Source: a virus
IMG/VR virus record: IMGVR_UViG_3300036771_000024
Span: 1-55,391 of that record
Length of the DNA stretch: 55,391 bases
Strand: one strand, 5' to 3'
The notes below the pieces were generated by a model that was not told where the DNA came from, ran no database searches, and saw only the letters and a program-made list of their open reading frames with translations. Positions 20,090-26,657 of this stretch are shown here, in pieces. Both the position numbers and the translations under genes were made by a program. Position 1 is the first letter of the stretch. Every line of letters begins with the position of its first letter.

Positions 20090-20479
20090 TCACTCCTGGT
20101 CGAGGTCGACGTTCCCCAGTATCCGGTCTACCCTGCCCAGCGCCGCCTCATCACCGGCGAACTCCTCGGTCAGCTTGTCCTTGATGTTCCGCCAGAACGC
20201 GGTCCGCTCGATCGACGGGGCCAGCTCGATGCCCGCGTGGACCGCGAACTCCTCCAGCGTCATCGAACCGTCCAGCGGGTGCCCGTACTCGAACACCGCG
20301 ACTTCCTCGATGAACTGGTCGTGCTCGATGTCTTCGCACCAGTTCTCGGTCTCGTACCGGGCAACACTGCCGTAGCCGCCCCGGTACCGCAGGTAGTAGT
20401 AGTTCCCCTCGGCGTCCCACGCGTCCCACTGCGACGGGCATGCCATGGCGGTCTGTACTGCTTTCACGAGAGTGACCAC
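20090..20479 (-). CDS. Hypothetical acidic protein, 129 aa
   Basis: Starts VVTLVKAVQTAMACPSQWDAWDAEGNYYYLRYRGGYGSVARY, a beta-rich opening found in several phage proteins. It ends in an acidic helical region (LTEEFAGDEAALGRVDRILGNVDLDQE). The GTG is chosen because AAGGA lies before it, just beyond the upstream stop. Function unknown. Confidence 0.75.
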   Translation of the reverse strand: MVTLVKAVQTAMACPSQWDAWDAEGNYYYLRYRGGYGSVARYETENWCEDIEHDQFIEEVAVFEYGHPLDGSMTLEEFAVHAGIELAPSIERTAFWRNIKDKLTEEFAGDEAALGRVDRILGNVDLDQE

Positions 20480-20483
20480 GTTG

Positions 20484-20831
20484 TCATCCTTCGTTCGGTA
20501 TCTGGCTGATCGTCCCGGCGATCCGGCACGCGTCATACCCGCGTCCGGCCAGGACGAGCTGGGTCCTGCGCGGCGGCCTGGTGATCAGCGCACGCTGTGC
20601 ATCGGTGGTGGGCTGGGCCAGCGCGATCAGGGCGTAGATCCACATCATCCGGTGGATCGTGTAATGGCACGAGTCGCACACCTGGACCAGGTTCGCGGCG
20701 ACCGTCTGGCCACCGGCCTCTTTCGGCTGGACGTGATGCCACACGAACCGCACCGGGACCGGGCTGTGGGTCAGGCTGGCCTCGCAGTGGTTCGCTACTG
20801 AACCGGCGAACTCAAGCAGTGGTTCTATCAT
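20484..20831 (-). CDS. HNH-type endonuclease-like protein, 115 aa
   Basis: The core is RFVWHHVQPKEAGGQTVAANLVQVCDSCHYTIHRMMW. It carries the double His, the Asn, and the C-x2-C-H...H arrangement of HNH domains. The C-terminus is basic. It may be a nicking enzyme or a mobile-type endonuclease; no flanking intron or repeat is seen. The start overlaps the previous stop. Confidence 0.75.
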   Translation of the reverse strand: MIEPLLEFAGSVANHCEASLTHSPVPVRFVWHHVQPKEAGGQTVAANLVQVCDSCHYTIHRMMWIYALIALAQPTTDAQRALITRPPRRTQLVLAGRGYDACRIAGTISQIPNEG

Positions 20832-20917
20832 CCCTTGCCTCCACGGCAGTTACGGCAGAACCTGTGCAGCCCGGCCGCGCATTTCTTACATAGGCAGTAG
20901 CATCTGATCTTCGCCAT
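20828..20917 (-). CDS. Cysteine-rich peptide, 29 aa
   Basis: MAKIRCYCLCKKCAAGLHRFCRNCRGGKG has seven... six cysteines paired as CxC, CxxC and CxxC, enough for one or two zinc ions. ATGA coupling to the HNH gene and a ribosome site (GAGAGGA) support translation. Smallest metal-binding candidate in the window. Confidence 0.6.
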   Translation of the reverse strand: MAKIRCYCLCKKCAAGLHRFCRNCRGGKG

Positions 20918-21092
20918 GTCCTGGTCCTCTCACGCATTCCGGGCAGAGCCGGTCCTCCTGACGGCAGTCGATGGTCCGCCACAGCTCGTAAACCCTGAGC
21001 GGCCTGCCGCACCTGGTGAAACCGGGCTGCTGGTCCTCGTCGTGAATATGCAGGACCGTGAGCGGCTCCAGGGCCGGGACGATGTACCTCAT
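20886..21092 (-). CDS. Hypothetical protein, 68 aa, with C-terminal CxxC
   Basis: YIVPALEPLTVLHIHDEDQQPGFTRCGRPLRVYELWRTIDCRQEDRLCPECVRGPGH contains one Cys plus a CxxC. This is a form common in actinophage proteins that begin with a short beta hairpin. ATGA coupling. Function unknown. Confidence 0.72.
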   Translation of the reverse strand: MRYIVPALEPLTVLHIHDEDQQPGFTRCGRPLRVYELWRTIDCRQEDRLCPECVRGPGHGEDQMLLPM

Positions 21093-21301
21093 GGTTCACT
21101 CCGGTGGTTGGCACGCTTATGGCGGGCCACGTCGAGGGTGGGGTGCCCGCAGAACGGGCAGCGTTCACGCCGGTCACCGCGCACCCTCTTCTCGGCGCGC
21201 AGCTTCTTGTCATGCCCCGCACCCCGCGCGCCGGAGTGCATGCGGGCGTGGCGGGGCTTCTGGGTGTGGGCCTTCGGCGTGTTCCAGTCGTGTCGTGGCA
21301 T
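21089..21301 (-). CDS. C2H2-like zinc-finger protein, 70 aa
   Basis: The C-terminal CPFCGHPTLDVARHKRANH is a C-x2-C...H-x3-H-type finger. The rest is basic and His/Arg-rich (KPRHARMHSGARGAGHDKKLRAEKRVRGDRRER). Probably binds DNA or RNA. First gene after the hairpin at 21342-21369. Confidence 0.75.
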   Translation of the reverse strand: MPRHDWNTPKAHTQKPRHARMHSGARGAGHDKKLRAEKRVRGDRRERCPFCGHPTLDVARHKRANHRSEP

Positions 21302-21341
21302 ATGAACCGTTTTACACCCGGCGTGGTGGTGAAAGGTGGGT

Positions 21342-21369
21342 GGGGGAGCAGCCCTGGGGCTGCTCCCCC
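21342..21369. terminator. Very strong hairpin, possibly bidirectional
   Basis: A perfect 12- to 13-bp stem GGGGGAGCAGCC/GGCTGCTCCCCC with a 2- to 4-nt loop. A T-rich stretch follows on the plus side (TTGTGTTTTTGTGTTTT) and the minus-strand side is A-rich before the stem, so it can terminate in either direction. It closes the unit carrying the 48-aa basic gene. Confidence 0.75.
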
Positions 21370-21385
21370 GTTGTGTTTTTGTGTT

Positions 21386-21532
21386 TTAGCCGTGACCGGG
21401 GGCGCGTTCCTTGGCTCGCTGTGTGCGTGCCGGGTTGTTCTTGACCCTGCGGTGCTCGGCTGCGTACCGGGCGCACTTGACCCGGTTGCGGTTGAACTTG
21501 CGGTTCTTCTTTCCGCCCTTGTGCGGAGGCAT
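21386..21532 (-). CDS. Small highly basic protein, 48 aa
   Basis: MPPHKGGKKNRKFNRNRVKCARYAAEHRRVKNNPARTQRAKERAPGHG: about one-third Lys/Arg and no acidic stretch. Possibly a nucleic-acid-binding or ribosome-associated protein. It is alone between two hairpins, with its ribosome site in a stem (see next feature), so expression is probably regulated. Confidence 0.7.
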   Translation of the reverse strand: MPPHKGGKKNRKFNRNRVKCARYAAEHRRVKNNPARTQRAKERAPGHG

Positions 21533-21533
21533 G

Positions 21534-21582
21534 GGGAGGCTTCACCTCCCTTCCCTGTCGGAGTTACCTTTCCGGCAGGGAA
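21534..21582 (-). promoter_or_regulatory. Structured 5' leader of the 48-aa gene
   Basis: On the minus strand, TTCCCTGCCGGA pairs with TCCGACAGGGAA (one wobble). GGGAGG then pairs with CCTCCC just before the ATG, which buries the only ribosome site. The second stem is six base pairs with a five-base loop. The pair could act as attenuator plus sequestrator; no ligand-binding fold is recognised. Confidence 0.45.
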
Positions 21583-21615
21583 TGCGTGCTGCGCACAGTG
21601 GCCTCCTTCCGTTGC

Positions 21616-21837
21616 TTAATCGTCTTCGTACATACCCTCGATCAGCTCAGCGAACGGGTCCAGGGTATCCAGGTAGTCCTGACCACCAGGCTTGGTAGCC
21701 AGAACCTCGTCTGCCTGCGTCTTGGTCAGCGCCTCAGCGTCGGACCAGGTGCAGTAATCGCTGTCGTGCAGGCCCTCATGACGGGGGTCCTTCGTGCACC
21801 GCCCGCCATGCGAGCAGTAGCTGTCGCACATCAGCAC
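21616..21837 (-). CDS. Hypothetical protein, 73 aa, N-terminal Cys/His cluster
   Basis: MCDSYCSHGGRCTKDPRHEGLHDSDYCTW is a C-x3-C-x2-H...C...H-x3-H...C cluster, then an acidic helical half (DAEALTKTQADEVLATK...DPFAELIEGMYEDD). The C-H-H-C pattern with HEGLHDS is common in small actinobacterial proteins. The GTG start has AAAGGA seven bases before it. Confidence 0.75.
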   Translation of the reverse strand: MLMCDSYCSHGGRCTKDPRHEGLHDSDYCTWSDAEALTKTQADEVLATKPGGQDYLDTLDPFAELIEGMYEDD

Positions 21838-21853
21838 GGTCGTGTCCTTTCTA

Positions 21854-22282
21854 TCAGATCTGGCGCATGACCTCAGCGTCGAACGCCTGCCTGGCGAGGC
21901 TGCGGCATTCCGCCTCGACGTACGAGGTGGTCTTGATCGTCCCGTACGTCGGGATGCCGTACCGCAGCATCTGCTCAGAACCCGGCAGCTCCGGGTCGGG
22001 TGCGTCCATGTGGTGGGCACAGTCGAAACCGAGCCACCACGCATTGTCGTCGCCGCCCTTACCGCAGTCGGTGTCCGCCTCGGAGAAGGTCAGGCCACCG
22101 TGGACCTCCGGGTACGGCTCGATGGAGCTGTAGTCCTTCCCGTGCCACGGATGCCCCGGGGGGACCCGGACGTAACCGCAGCGGTAGCCGAGACGGTTGC
22201 TCGTCACCTCCCATTCGTAACCGGCCTCCATGCCCTTCGAGATCAGGCAATCCGGGTTCGCGGTGGTGATCGGGTTACACAT
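21854..22282 (-). CDS. Conserved phage protein with GHPWHGKDY and GGLTFSE motifs, 142 aa
   Basis: VRVPPGHPWHGKDYSSIEPYPEVHGGLTFSEAD...NAWWLGFDCAHHMDAPDPELPG is a well-conserved arrangement I recognise from many actinophage and other phage proteins, where its function is unknown. The remainder is a helical C-terminus (SYVEAECRSLARQAFDAEVM). The conserved His/Asp/Cys residues suggest metal binding or catalysis, not proven. GAGGAG lies five bases before the ATG. Confidence 0.8.
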   Translation of the reverse strand: MCNPITTANPDCLISKGMEAGYEWEVTSNRLGYRCGYVRVPPGHPWHGKDYSSIEPYPEVHGGLTFSEADTDCGKGGDDNAWWLGFDCAHHMDAPDPELPGSEQMLRYGIPTYGTIKTTSYVEAECRSLARQAFDAEVMRQI

Positions 22283-22284
22283 AA

Positions 22285-22515
22285 CTACTCCTCGATCCTT
22301 GCTGGCTGGTTCAGCGGCGGAAGTTCGCGTCCGGTACCCCACTGGTACATGGCTTCGTCCGTACCGCACTGGCTACAGATGTAGGTCTCGTTGTCGACCC
22401 GTGAGAGCGCACCGGGGTACTGGCCGAGTTTCTCACTGGACGGCACCCCGCCTCCGCAACGCGGGCACGGGCCTGCGAAGTCGGAACGCCTGGGGTCGGT
22501 CCTGTTGAGCAGCAT
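22285..22515 (-). CDS. Zinc-ribbon protein, 76 aa
   Basis: CPRCGGGVPSSEKLGQYPGALSRVDNETYICSQCGTDEAMYQW is a clean ribbon of the type seen in many actinophage small proteins (CSxCGxxEA). The end is Pro-rich. Function unknown. Confidence 0.8.
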   Translation of the reverse strand: MLLNRTDPRRSDFAGPCPRCGGGVPSSEKLGQYPGALSRVDNETYICSQCGTDEAMYQWGTGRELPPLNQPARIEE

Positions 22516-22526
22516 AGTGCTTCCTC

Positions 22527-22691
22527 CTACTCGTCCTGGGGCTGGTCCCCGTCAGCGCCGAGCGAGATATGGCCGGCCCAGTACAGGGGACTCAGCTTGC
22601 CGCCCACCAGGTCGATGGCTTCATCTACGGTGCTGGCCTTTTCACGTGGTACGAGGATGGTCACCTTGACCACCCACTCCTTGTCCTTCAC
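22527..22691 (-). CDS. Hypothetical protein, 54 aa
   Basis: VKDKEWVVKVTILVPREKASTVDEAIDLVGGKLSPLYWAGHISLGADGDQPQDE: one strand, one helix, one strand, with an acidic end. A GTG with AGGAAGG upstream; frame is well separated from neighbours. Confidence 0.72.
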   Translation of the reverse strand: MKDKEWVVKVTILVPREKASTVDEAIDLVGGKLSPLYWAGHISLGADGDQPQDE

Positions 22692-22701
22692 GGTGCCCTT
22701 C

Positions 22702-22749
22702 CTAGACGAACGGGTAGGCGTCGCGGATGGCGGTACGGAACTCCATCAT
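22702..22749 (-). CDS. Possible 15-aa peptide
   Basis: MMEFRTAIRDAYPFV, opened by two ATG codons after GAGGGGGTGA. It ends 10 bases before the next GTG. Too short to judge by codon use; listed because the ribosome site is strong and the gap would otherwise be empty. Confidence 0.3.
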   Translation of the reverse strand: MMEFRTAIRDAYPFV

Positions 22750-22761
22750 CCGCTCACCCCC

Positions 22762-23490
22762 TCAAATGTGGCAGTCCACGCAGATCAGGAACGTGGTCTC
22801 CGGCAGTTCATCGATGTACGCGTTGGCGACTTCGAGGTAACCGATCTTGGATCCCTCGCTGGCGTCGTTCATCGCCCACCAGCCCATCTGTCCCTGCTCC
22901 ATCCATCGCCCGTCGCGGGTGAGTATCGCCCAGCCAGGGATCGCGTGCGCCCGGCCCCGCTCGACGTACAGTTCCTCGGGGACCTGCAACGAGCTGATCG
23001 GGTCATCCTGCCACTGGAAGTCGGTTCCTTTCAGCGCCCTGACCCGCGGCTGGGAGTGGTACTCTTCGCGGGCCTGCGCGATGGTGTACCCGTTTTCCTC
23101 GCTGATGTTCTGGGTGAACACCGTCCAGGGCAGCGCTTCCGGGGTTCCGGCTGTTACCTTGAGCCACTCGGCGTACATTTCCCGGGCGGTAGCGGCTCCC
23201 TCGGCGCGCATCCGGTCCAGGTCGAGGGCCATCTTGGGGCCGCCGTCGCAGTACCCCGGCTTGAGTTCGGGGGAACTCCACTGCTTTTCCGGCGTGATGA
23301 CCAGGCTTTCGTGCTCGGGCTTGAACGGGAAGTACCCGCCCCAGCGCCCGCCGGTTACCCACCAGTCCCACTTGGCCTGGGCGTCACCGCCTGGGTGCCA
23401 TTCCTCGGTGAGGTTCTCATCGAACGGGGCGAGTGCCTCTTCTAGCTTGGTCGGGTCGTCAAGGCAGACGACCACAGGAAAGTGTGTCAT
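22762..23490 (-). CDS. Conserved phage protein with DWWVTGGRWGGYF motif, 242 aa, leaderless
   Basis: WDWWVTGGRWGGYF near residue 42 is the signature of a widespread phage protein family of unknown function, often next to replication or recombination genes. The order is a short alpha/beta start, the motif, a long helical middle (ALDLDRMRAEGAATAREMYAEWLKV) and a Trp-rich end (WAILTRDGRWMEQGQMGWWAMNDAS). No ribosome site; TACAAT is six bases before the ATG. Confidence 0.8.
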   Translation of the reverse strand: MTHFPVVVCLDDPTKLEEALAPFDENLTEEWHPGGDAQAKWDWWVTGGRWGGYFPFKPEHESLVITPEKQWSSPELKPGYCDGGPKMALDLDRMRAEGAATAREMYAEWLKVTAGTPEALPWTVFTQNISEENGYTIAQAREEYHSQPRVRALKGTDFQWQDDPISSLQVPEELYVERGRAHAIPGWAILTRDGRWMEQGQMGWWAMNDASEGSKIGYLEVANAYIDELPETTFLICVDCHI

Positions 23491-23510
23491 ACCTATATTG
23501 TACCACTCAT
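23491..23510 (-). promoter_or_regulatory. Leaderless promoter element
   Basis: ATGAGTGGTACAAT, then ATAGGT, then the ATG. Shares GAGTGGTACAAT with the 19027 and 27249 elements and the same spacing. Confidence 0.6.
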
Positions 23511-23517
23511 GTCCTAG

Positions 23518-23703
23518 CTATGTACACTTGGGACAGCGTACAAGTTTCTTCCTGTTCCAGATGATCTTGCTGTCCTTGCACCTGTCACACTTCCAGCATC
23601 GTACGTCACGCTCACACCCGTCTTCGCAGGCAGGATGATCCGTGATACGCGCCGAGACAGACTGCAAGCACTCACCGCTGATACTGACCGGACAGCGGAT
23701 CAC
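23518..23703 (-). CDS. Cysteine-rich zinc protein, 61 aa
   Basis: Six CxxC-type cysteines in pairs (CEDGCERDVRCWKCDRCKDSKIIWNRKKLVRCPKC). The GTG start is the only convincing one; upstream sequence in the frame has a basic, Pro/Arg-rich look and no ribosome site. The 133 bases between this start and the hairpin at 23802 hold only very short frames. Confidence 0.65.
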   Translation of the reverse strand: MIRCPVSISGECLQSVSARITDHPACEDGCERDVRCWKCDRCKDSKIIWNRKKLVRCPKCT

Positions 23704-23801
23704 CCGGGGACCTGCCGCGTGGTGCGAGGACAGCCATGCGCGAACACGACGGCCTACCGGGCCTCTGTCTACCCGGTTCCTGCACGGTGGTATCCCCGGG
23801 G

Positions 23802-23818
23802 TTCCGCCCCGGGCGGAA
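23802..23818 (-). terminator. Palindromic GC-rich hairpin
   Basis: TTCCGCCC and GGGCGGAA are separated by one base, with CCCCGGGG beside it. It lies beyond the stop of the ribbon-helix-helix gene. Probably terminates that transcript. Confidence 0.4.
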
Positions 23819-23836
23819 AGGAGGAACACCCGGGCT

Positions 23837-24106
23837 TCAGATAGCTGATGGCATCCCGCAGGCATAACAGAACCCCTTGATCACACGCGCCCGCGGGTGG
23901 GGACAACGCCCCGTCTCCTGTACACGTTTCTTCCCTGGCTGCGGCTCCGCGGGCACATTACCCAGGGCCATCTCGACACCCAGGGCCATCTCGATAGCAC
24001 CCGCCACCCACGAAGCCCTGGACTGCCCGGCACGGGCCGAATCAATGGCCTGCGCTACCTCGTCGGACACGCGGACGTTGATGATGACACGCTTCGCCGC
24101 AGCCAT
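23837..24106 (-). CDS. Ribbon-helix-helix DNA-binding protein with C-terminal zinc knuckle, 89 aa
   Basis: RVIINVRVSDEVAQAIDSARAGQSRASWVAGAIEMALG is a typical ribbon-helix-helix domain (strand, two helices, with the N-x-R-x strand that contacts DNA). Then EMALG is repeated in tandem. The C-terminus CPHPRARVIKGFCYACG holds a possible zinc site. The ATG has TATGCT six bases before it and no strong ribosome site, so it is likely leaderless. A repressor or transcription regulator, possibly of this phage. Confidence 0.8.
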   Translation of the reverse strand: MAAAKRVIINVRVSDEVAQAIDSARAGQSRASWVAGAIEMALGVEMALGNVPAEPQPGKKRVQETGRCPHPRARVIKGFCYACGMPSAI

Positions 24107-24126
24107 AATCCCAGCATACGCCCCTG

Positions 24127-24402
24127 TCAGTCGCCTAGCTGCTCGCTGATACGGTCGATCTGGTCCACCAGCCACGACTTGCTCATGCCGTCTTCACCGA
24201 TACCCTCGATCACGTTGAGCACATGCTCAGTGATCTCGGATACATCCAGGGCGACGGAATGGTGATGGGTCAGCGCGTTGACCAGCGTCCCGGCCAGCTC
24301 GTACTTCTCGGTGCGCTGACGCAGCAGCGCCATGTACAGCAGGCGGCGGGTCTCATCGAAGTCCGTAGCGTCACTGTCGCTGAATCTAGTCATCTTCGTC
24401 AT
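24127..24402 (-). CDS. Hypothetical helical protein, 91 aa
   Basis: Helix-rich (DATDFDETRRLLYMALLRQRTEKYELAGTLVNALTHHHSVALDVSEITEHVLNVIEGIGEDGM). The upstream in-frame start would reach into the tRNA; the ATG after AGAAAGAGA is used. No family recognised. Confidence 0.72.
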   Translation of the reverse strand: MTKMTRFSDSDATDFDETRRLLYMALLRQRTEKYELAGTLVNALTHHHSVALDVSEITEHVLNVIEGIGEDGMSKSWLVDQIDRISEQLGD

Positions 24403-24403
24403 G

Positions 24404-24421
24404 TCGTCTCTTTCTGTTATG
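24404..24421 (+). promoter_or_regulatory. Candidate -10 of the tRNA promoter
   Basis: TATGAT on the plus strand, with TTCGTC 17 bp upstream, lies about 53 bases before the tRNA. It overlaps the start region of the minus-strand 91-aa gene. Weak on its own; position is the main support. Confidence 0.35.
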
Positions 24422-24473
24422 ATGGTTCCTGCCCGGGTCAAAGCCGTGCGGGCCCAGGCCCGGGCACACCCGA

Positions 24474-24547
24474 CGCGGGGTGGAACAGTTCGGTAGTTCG
24501 CTGGGCTCATAACCCAGAGGTCGCGGGTTCAAGTCCCGCCCCCGCTA
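24474..24547 (+). tRNA. tRNA-fMet (initiator), anticodon CAU
   Basis: A full cloverleaf of 74 bases without an encoded CCA. The anticodon stem-loop is CTGGG-CTCATAA-CCCAG, and GGG:CCC pairs next to the loop are a mark of initiator tRNAs. The first base C faces T at the acceptor end, so the 1:72 pair is broken, as in initiators. The T-arm is GCGGG-TTCAAGT-CCCGC. It opens CGCGGGGTGGAACAG, very close to bacterial initiators. It is on the plus strand between minus-strand genes, with a GCCCGGG/CCCGGGC hairpin just upstream. Either it supplies initiator tRNA or it marks a former attachment site. Confidence 0.9.
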
Positions 24548-24748
24548 CTAACCGCCGCCGTACACGTACCAGCCCTGCGGCTTCGTCTTCCGGTTGATCT
24601 CGATCACCTCGGGTTCGGCCTTGGCCAGGTCTTCCCGTACGTAGCTTTCACCGAAGGATGCCAGCGCGGATTCCAGGTCGGGTGCTATCGCGGCGGCCAT
24701 CCCGGCTGTGTAGTCGTGGAGCACGTTGGTCCACACGTACAGCTTCAT
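24548..24748 (-). CDS. Hypothetical protein, 66 aa
   Basis: Alpha/beta protein MKLYVWTNVLHDYTAGMAAAIAPDLESALASFGESYVREDLAKAEPEVIEI..., a pattern common in short phage proteins with a LYVWTNVLxDYxxGxxxAxAxxxExA motif. Its stop touches the last base of the tRNA on the opposite strand. Confidence 0.78.
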   Translation of the reverse strand: MKLYVWTNVLHDYTAGMAAAIAPDLESALASFGESYVREDLAKAEPEVIEINRKTKPQGWYVYGGG

Positions 24749-24753
24749 GTGCT

Positions 24754-24897
24754 TTATCCTGTCACGGTTGCGCCGGTGAACAGGCTGACGAAGAATTTCG
24801 CGACGGCGACCTCACCGCCGTGCCACTGGCCGTGTCCCAGCACGGCGAGCATGATGAAAAACGCGACCAGTATGACCGCTGTGATACTGATAGTCAT
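24754..24897 (-). CDS. Small membrane protein, 47 aa
   Basis: MTISITAVILVAFFIMLAVLGHGQWHGGEVAVAKFFVSLFTGATVTG: a first membrane helix and a weaker second. GGAGG of the upstream methyltransferase end serves as ribosome site. Function unknown. Confidence 0.65.
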   Translation of the reverse strand: MTISITAVILVAFFIMLAVLGHGQWHGGEVAVAKFFVSLFTGATVTG

Positions 24898-24898
24898 C

Positions 24899-26293
24899 CT
24901 AAAAATCCTCCATGTCGAACAGGGCCCCCTGGCGGGGGTCCGGTGGCGGCGGTGGCTTCTTCACTTGCATAGCCTTGGCGCGCTCGTTCGTGTCGGTGGT
25001 CCGCCAGCGGGCGAACCGTGAGTAGGAGTGGGAGTAGTCCACGGTCAGGCCGATCCGCCCCAGTGACGCAGCTACCATAGCAGCGCAGCCGGTCCCCCCG
25101 AACGGGTCGAGGATGACCGCAGGCCGGGTGGGTGCCTCGGGCGTGTCGCAGTCACACTCGTACCCGATGACAGTCACGTCGCTGTTGGCGTGGTGGAACG
25201 AACCGGGCTTCTCGTTGCCGTGACCCTCGGTCCCGGCAGCACGGTGCCGGGAGTGGGGTGTGTGGGTGAACCACCCGCCTCGTCTTTCCCGCTCCACGAC
25301 GGGCCGCCTCCCGGTGTTGCACTTGGTGCAGATACCGGTGGGGGACCACCCGGTGATGATCTTCCGGGGCAGCTCCATGGGGAACGCGGCGTAATGCTCA
25401 GCTTCGGGACGCAGGCTGGGACGGTCATCTTTACCGGACCACGACCACGGCTCGCGTGCGAGCATGCGCATGTAATCCTCACCCTCCTTCCACGTGCCGA
25501 ACCAGCAGACGGTACGGCCAGCCTGCACCAGCCTGCACTGCGGGCCGATCAGCGGCTGCACCGGCATCGTCCACACTGACCCGGGCAGGCGGCCAGCGGG
25601 GTGCAGACCTTTTTCCAGGCTTAGCGTCTGCCCCGGTTTCCCGTTGTAGATTTCCGCTGGCCTCCTGCCAGGCTGAGCCCGGCCCGGCTGGAACCGGGTG
25701 AACGACGAGTCGCTGTGTGGTTCACGGATCTCATCGATGCCCGTGAAATACCGGCGTTCCTTCACGATGTGGAAGACGTACTCGTGGCTGGTGCGGGCCC
25801 GGTCATCGACCGATTCGGGGATACCGTTCGTCTTGGACCAGATGATGTCCCGGCGTACGGTCAGGCCCTCGTCTATCACCGCGAGCATGTACCGCTGCGG
25901 GATCCCGATCAGCGACTTGAACGGGACACCCCACGCCTTCTCACCGCCACGCTGGCCCAGTGCCTCACCCCGGGACTTGCGCCGGCCGGACAGGTTCTGG
26001 TCGTGATCGGTGCGGTGACCCTGTGACGAGCAGTACGTGTCACCCAGGTTCACGAACATCGAACCGGACGGCTTGAGGACACGCGCCCATTCACGGGTAC
26101 ATTCCATCAGCGACTCGATGTACTGCCCGGGCGTGGGCTCGGCCCCGATCTGCCCGTCGTAATGCTGCCCCTGGTCGGTGTAGGAGCGGAGAGAGTAGTA
26201 CGGGGGGCTGGTCACGATCAAGTCGACCGAGTTGTCAGGCAGGGGCAAGTGCCGTGCCTCCCCGCGTATCACGACACTGCGCCCGCCTGGCAT
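24899..26293 (-). CDS. DNA amino-methyltransferase (N4-cytosine or N6-adenine), 464 aa
   Basis: The catalytic motif TSPPYYSLR is at about residues 28-36 and the AdoMet-binding DPFGGTG at 396-402, an order typical of beta-class enzymes. The TSPPY variant occurs in both N4-cytosine and N6-adenine enzymes. A CTKC knuckle near residue 312 belongs to the insertion carrying target recognition. It probably protects phage DNA from host restriction; no restriction enzyme is adjacent. GGAGATCTAG lies before the ATG. Confidence 0.88.
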   Translation of the reverse strand: MPGGRSVVIRGEARHLPLPDNSVDLIVTSPPYYSLRSYTDQGQHYDGQIGAEPTPGQYIESLMECTREWARVLKPSGSMFVNLGDTYCSSQGHRTDHDQNLSGRRKSRGEALGQRGGEKAWGVPFKSLIGIPQRYMLAVIDEGLTVRRDIIWSKTNGIPESVDDRARTSHEYVFHIVKERRYFTGIDEIREPHSDSSFTRFQPGRAQPGRRPAEIYNGKPGQTLSLEKGLHPAGRLPGSVWTMPVQPLIGPQCRLVQAGRTVCWFGTWKEGEDYMRMLAREPWSWSGKDDRPSLRPEAEHYAAFPMELPRKIITGWSPTGICTKCNTGRRPVVERERRGGWFTHTPHSRHRAAGTEGHGNEKPGSFHHANSDVTVIGYECDCDTPEAPTRPAVILDPFGGTGCAAMVAASLGRIGLTVDYSHSYSRFARWRTTDTNERAKAMQVKKPPPPPDPRQGALFDMEDF

Positions 26294-26539
26294 CTAGATC
26301 TCCTCGCCTGGGATGTACCCCATGTTCGCCCTGATCGCGACGAACGAATGGCCCGTCTCCGTCATGTGTTCCTTGTGTTTTTCCATGTGGTTGTGGTGCC
26401 CGGATGCGGGCAGGATCAGGGTGCGGTCGCCGTTCAGCTCGCAGTCGATGCACCACGCCTCACCCTTGTCCGGGTAGGGGTCCAGCCACTTCACCAGGCG
26501 GAAACGCACCAGGGTGAGAAGGGAATGCGGGTTAGCCAC
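26294..26539 (-). CDS. C2H2-like small protein, 81 aa
   Basis: WCIDCELNGDRTLILPASGHHNHMEKHKEHM has C-x2-C...H-x3-H of a finger, with a helical N-terminus (PHSLLTLVRFRLVKW). The GTG has AAGGAG before it. Function unknown. Confidence 0.72.
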   Translation of the reverse strand: MANPHSLLTLVRFRLVKWLDPYPDKGEAWCIDCELNGDRTLILPASGHHNHMEKHKEHMTETGHSFVAIRANMGYIPGEEI

Positions 26540-26657
26540 TGATTCTCCTTGACACAAGGACTATGCGCAGCCTGCCGGCCGCTATGAACAGGCCGGTACG
26601 CCGGAGCACGAACTGCCAGCGTCGCGTACCGGCTATCCAGATCCGCTTACCTCTCAT
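26532..26657 (-). CDS. Hypothetical basic protein, 41 aa
   Basis: MRGKRIWIAGTRRWQFVLRRTGLFIAAGRLRIVLVSRRISG: Arg-rich and amphipathic, with hydrophobic patches, so it may associate with membranes or nucleic acid. ATGA coupling upstream and an eight-base overlap downstream fix its place. Confidence 0.58.
   Translation of the reverse strand: MRGKRIWIAGTRRWQFVLRRTGLFIAAGRLRIVLVSRRISG

Noticed and set aside
26545-26562. TCCTTGACACAAGGA palindrome with a TTGACA-like box
   Set aside because: Lies inside a coding gene, has no matching -10, and differs from the TCTTGAC operator family.
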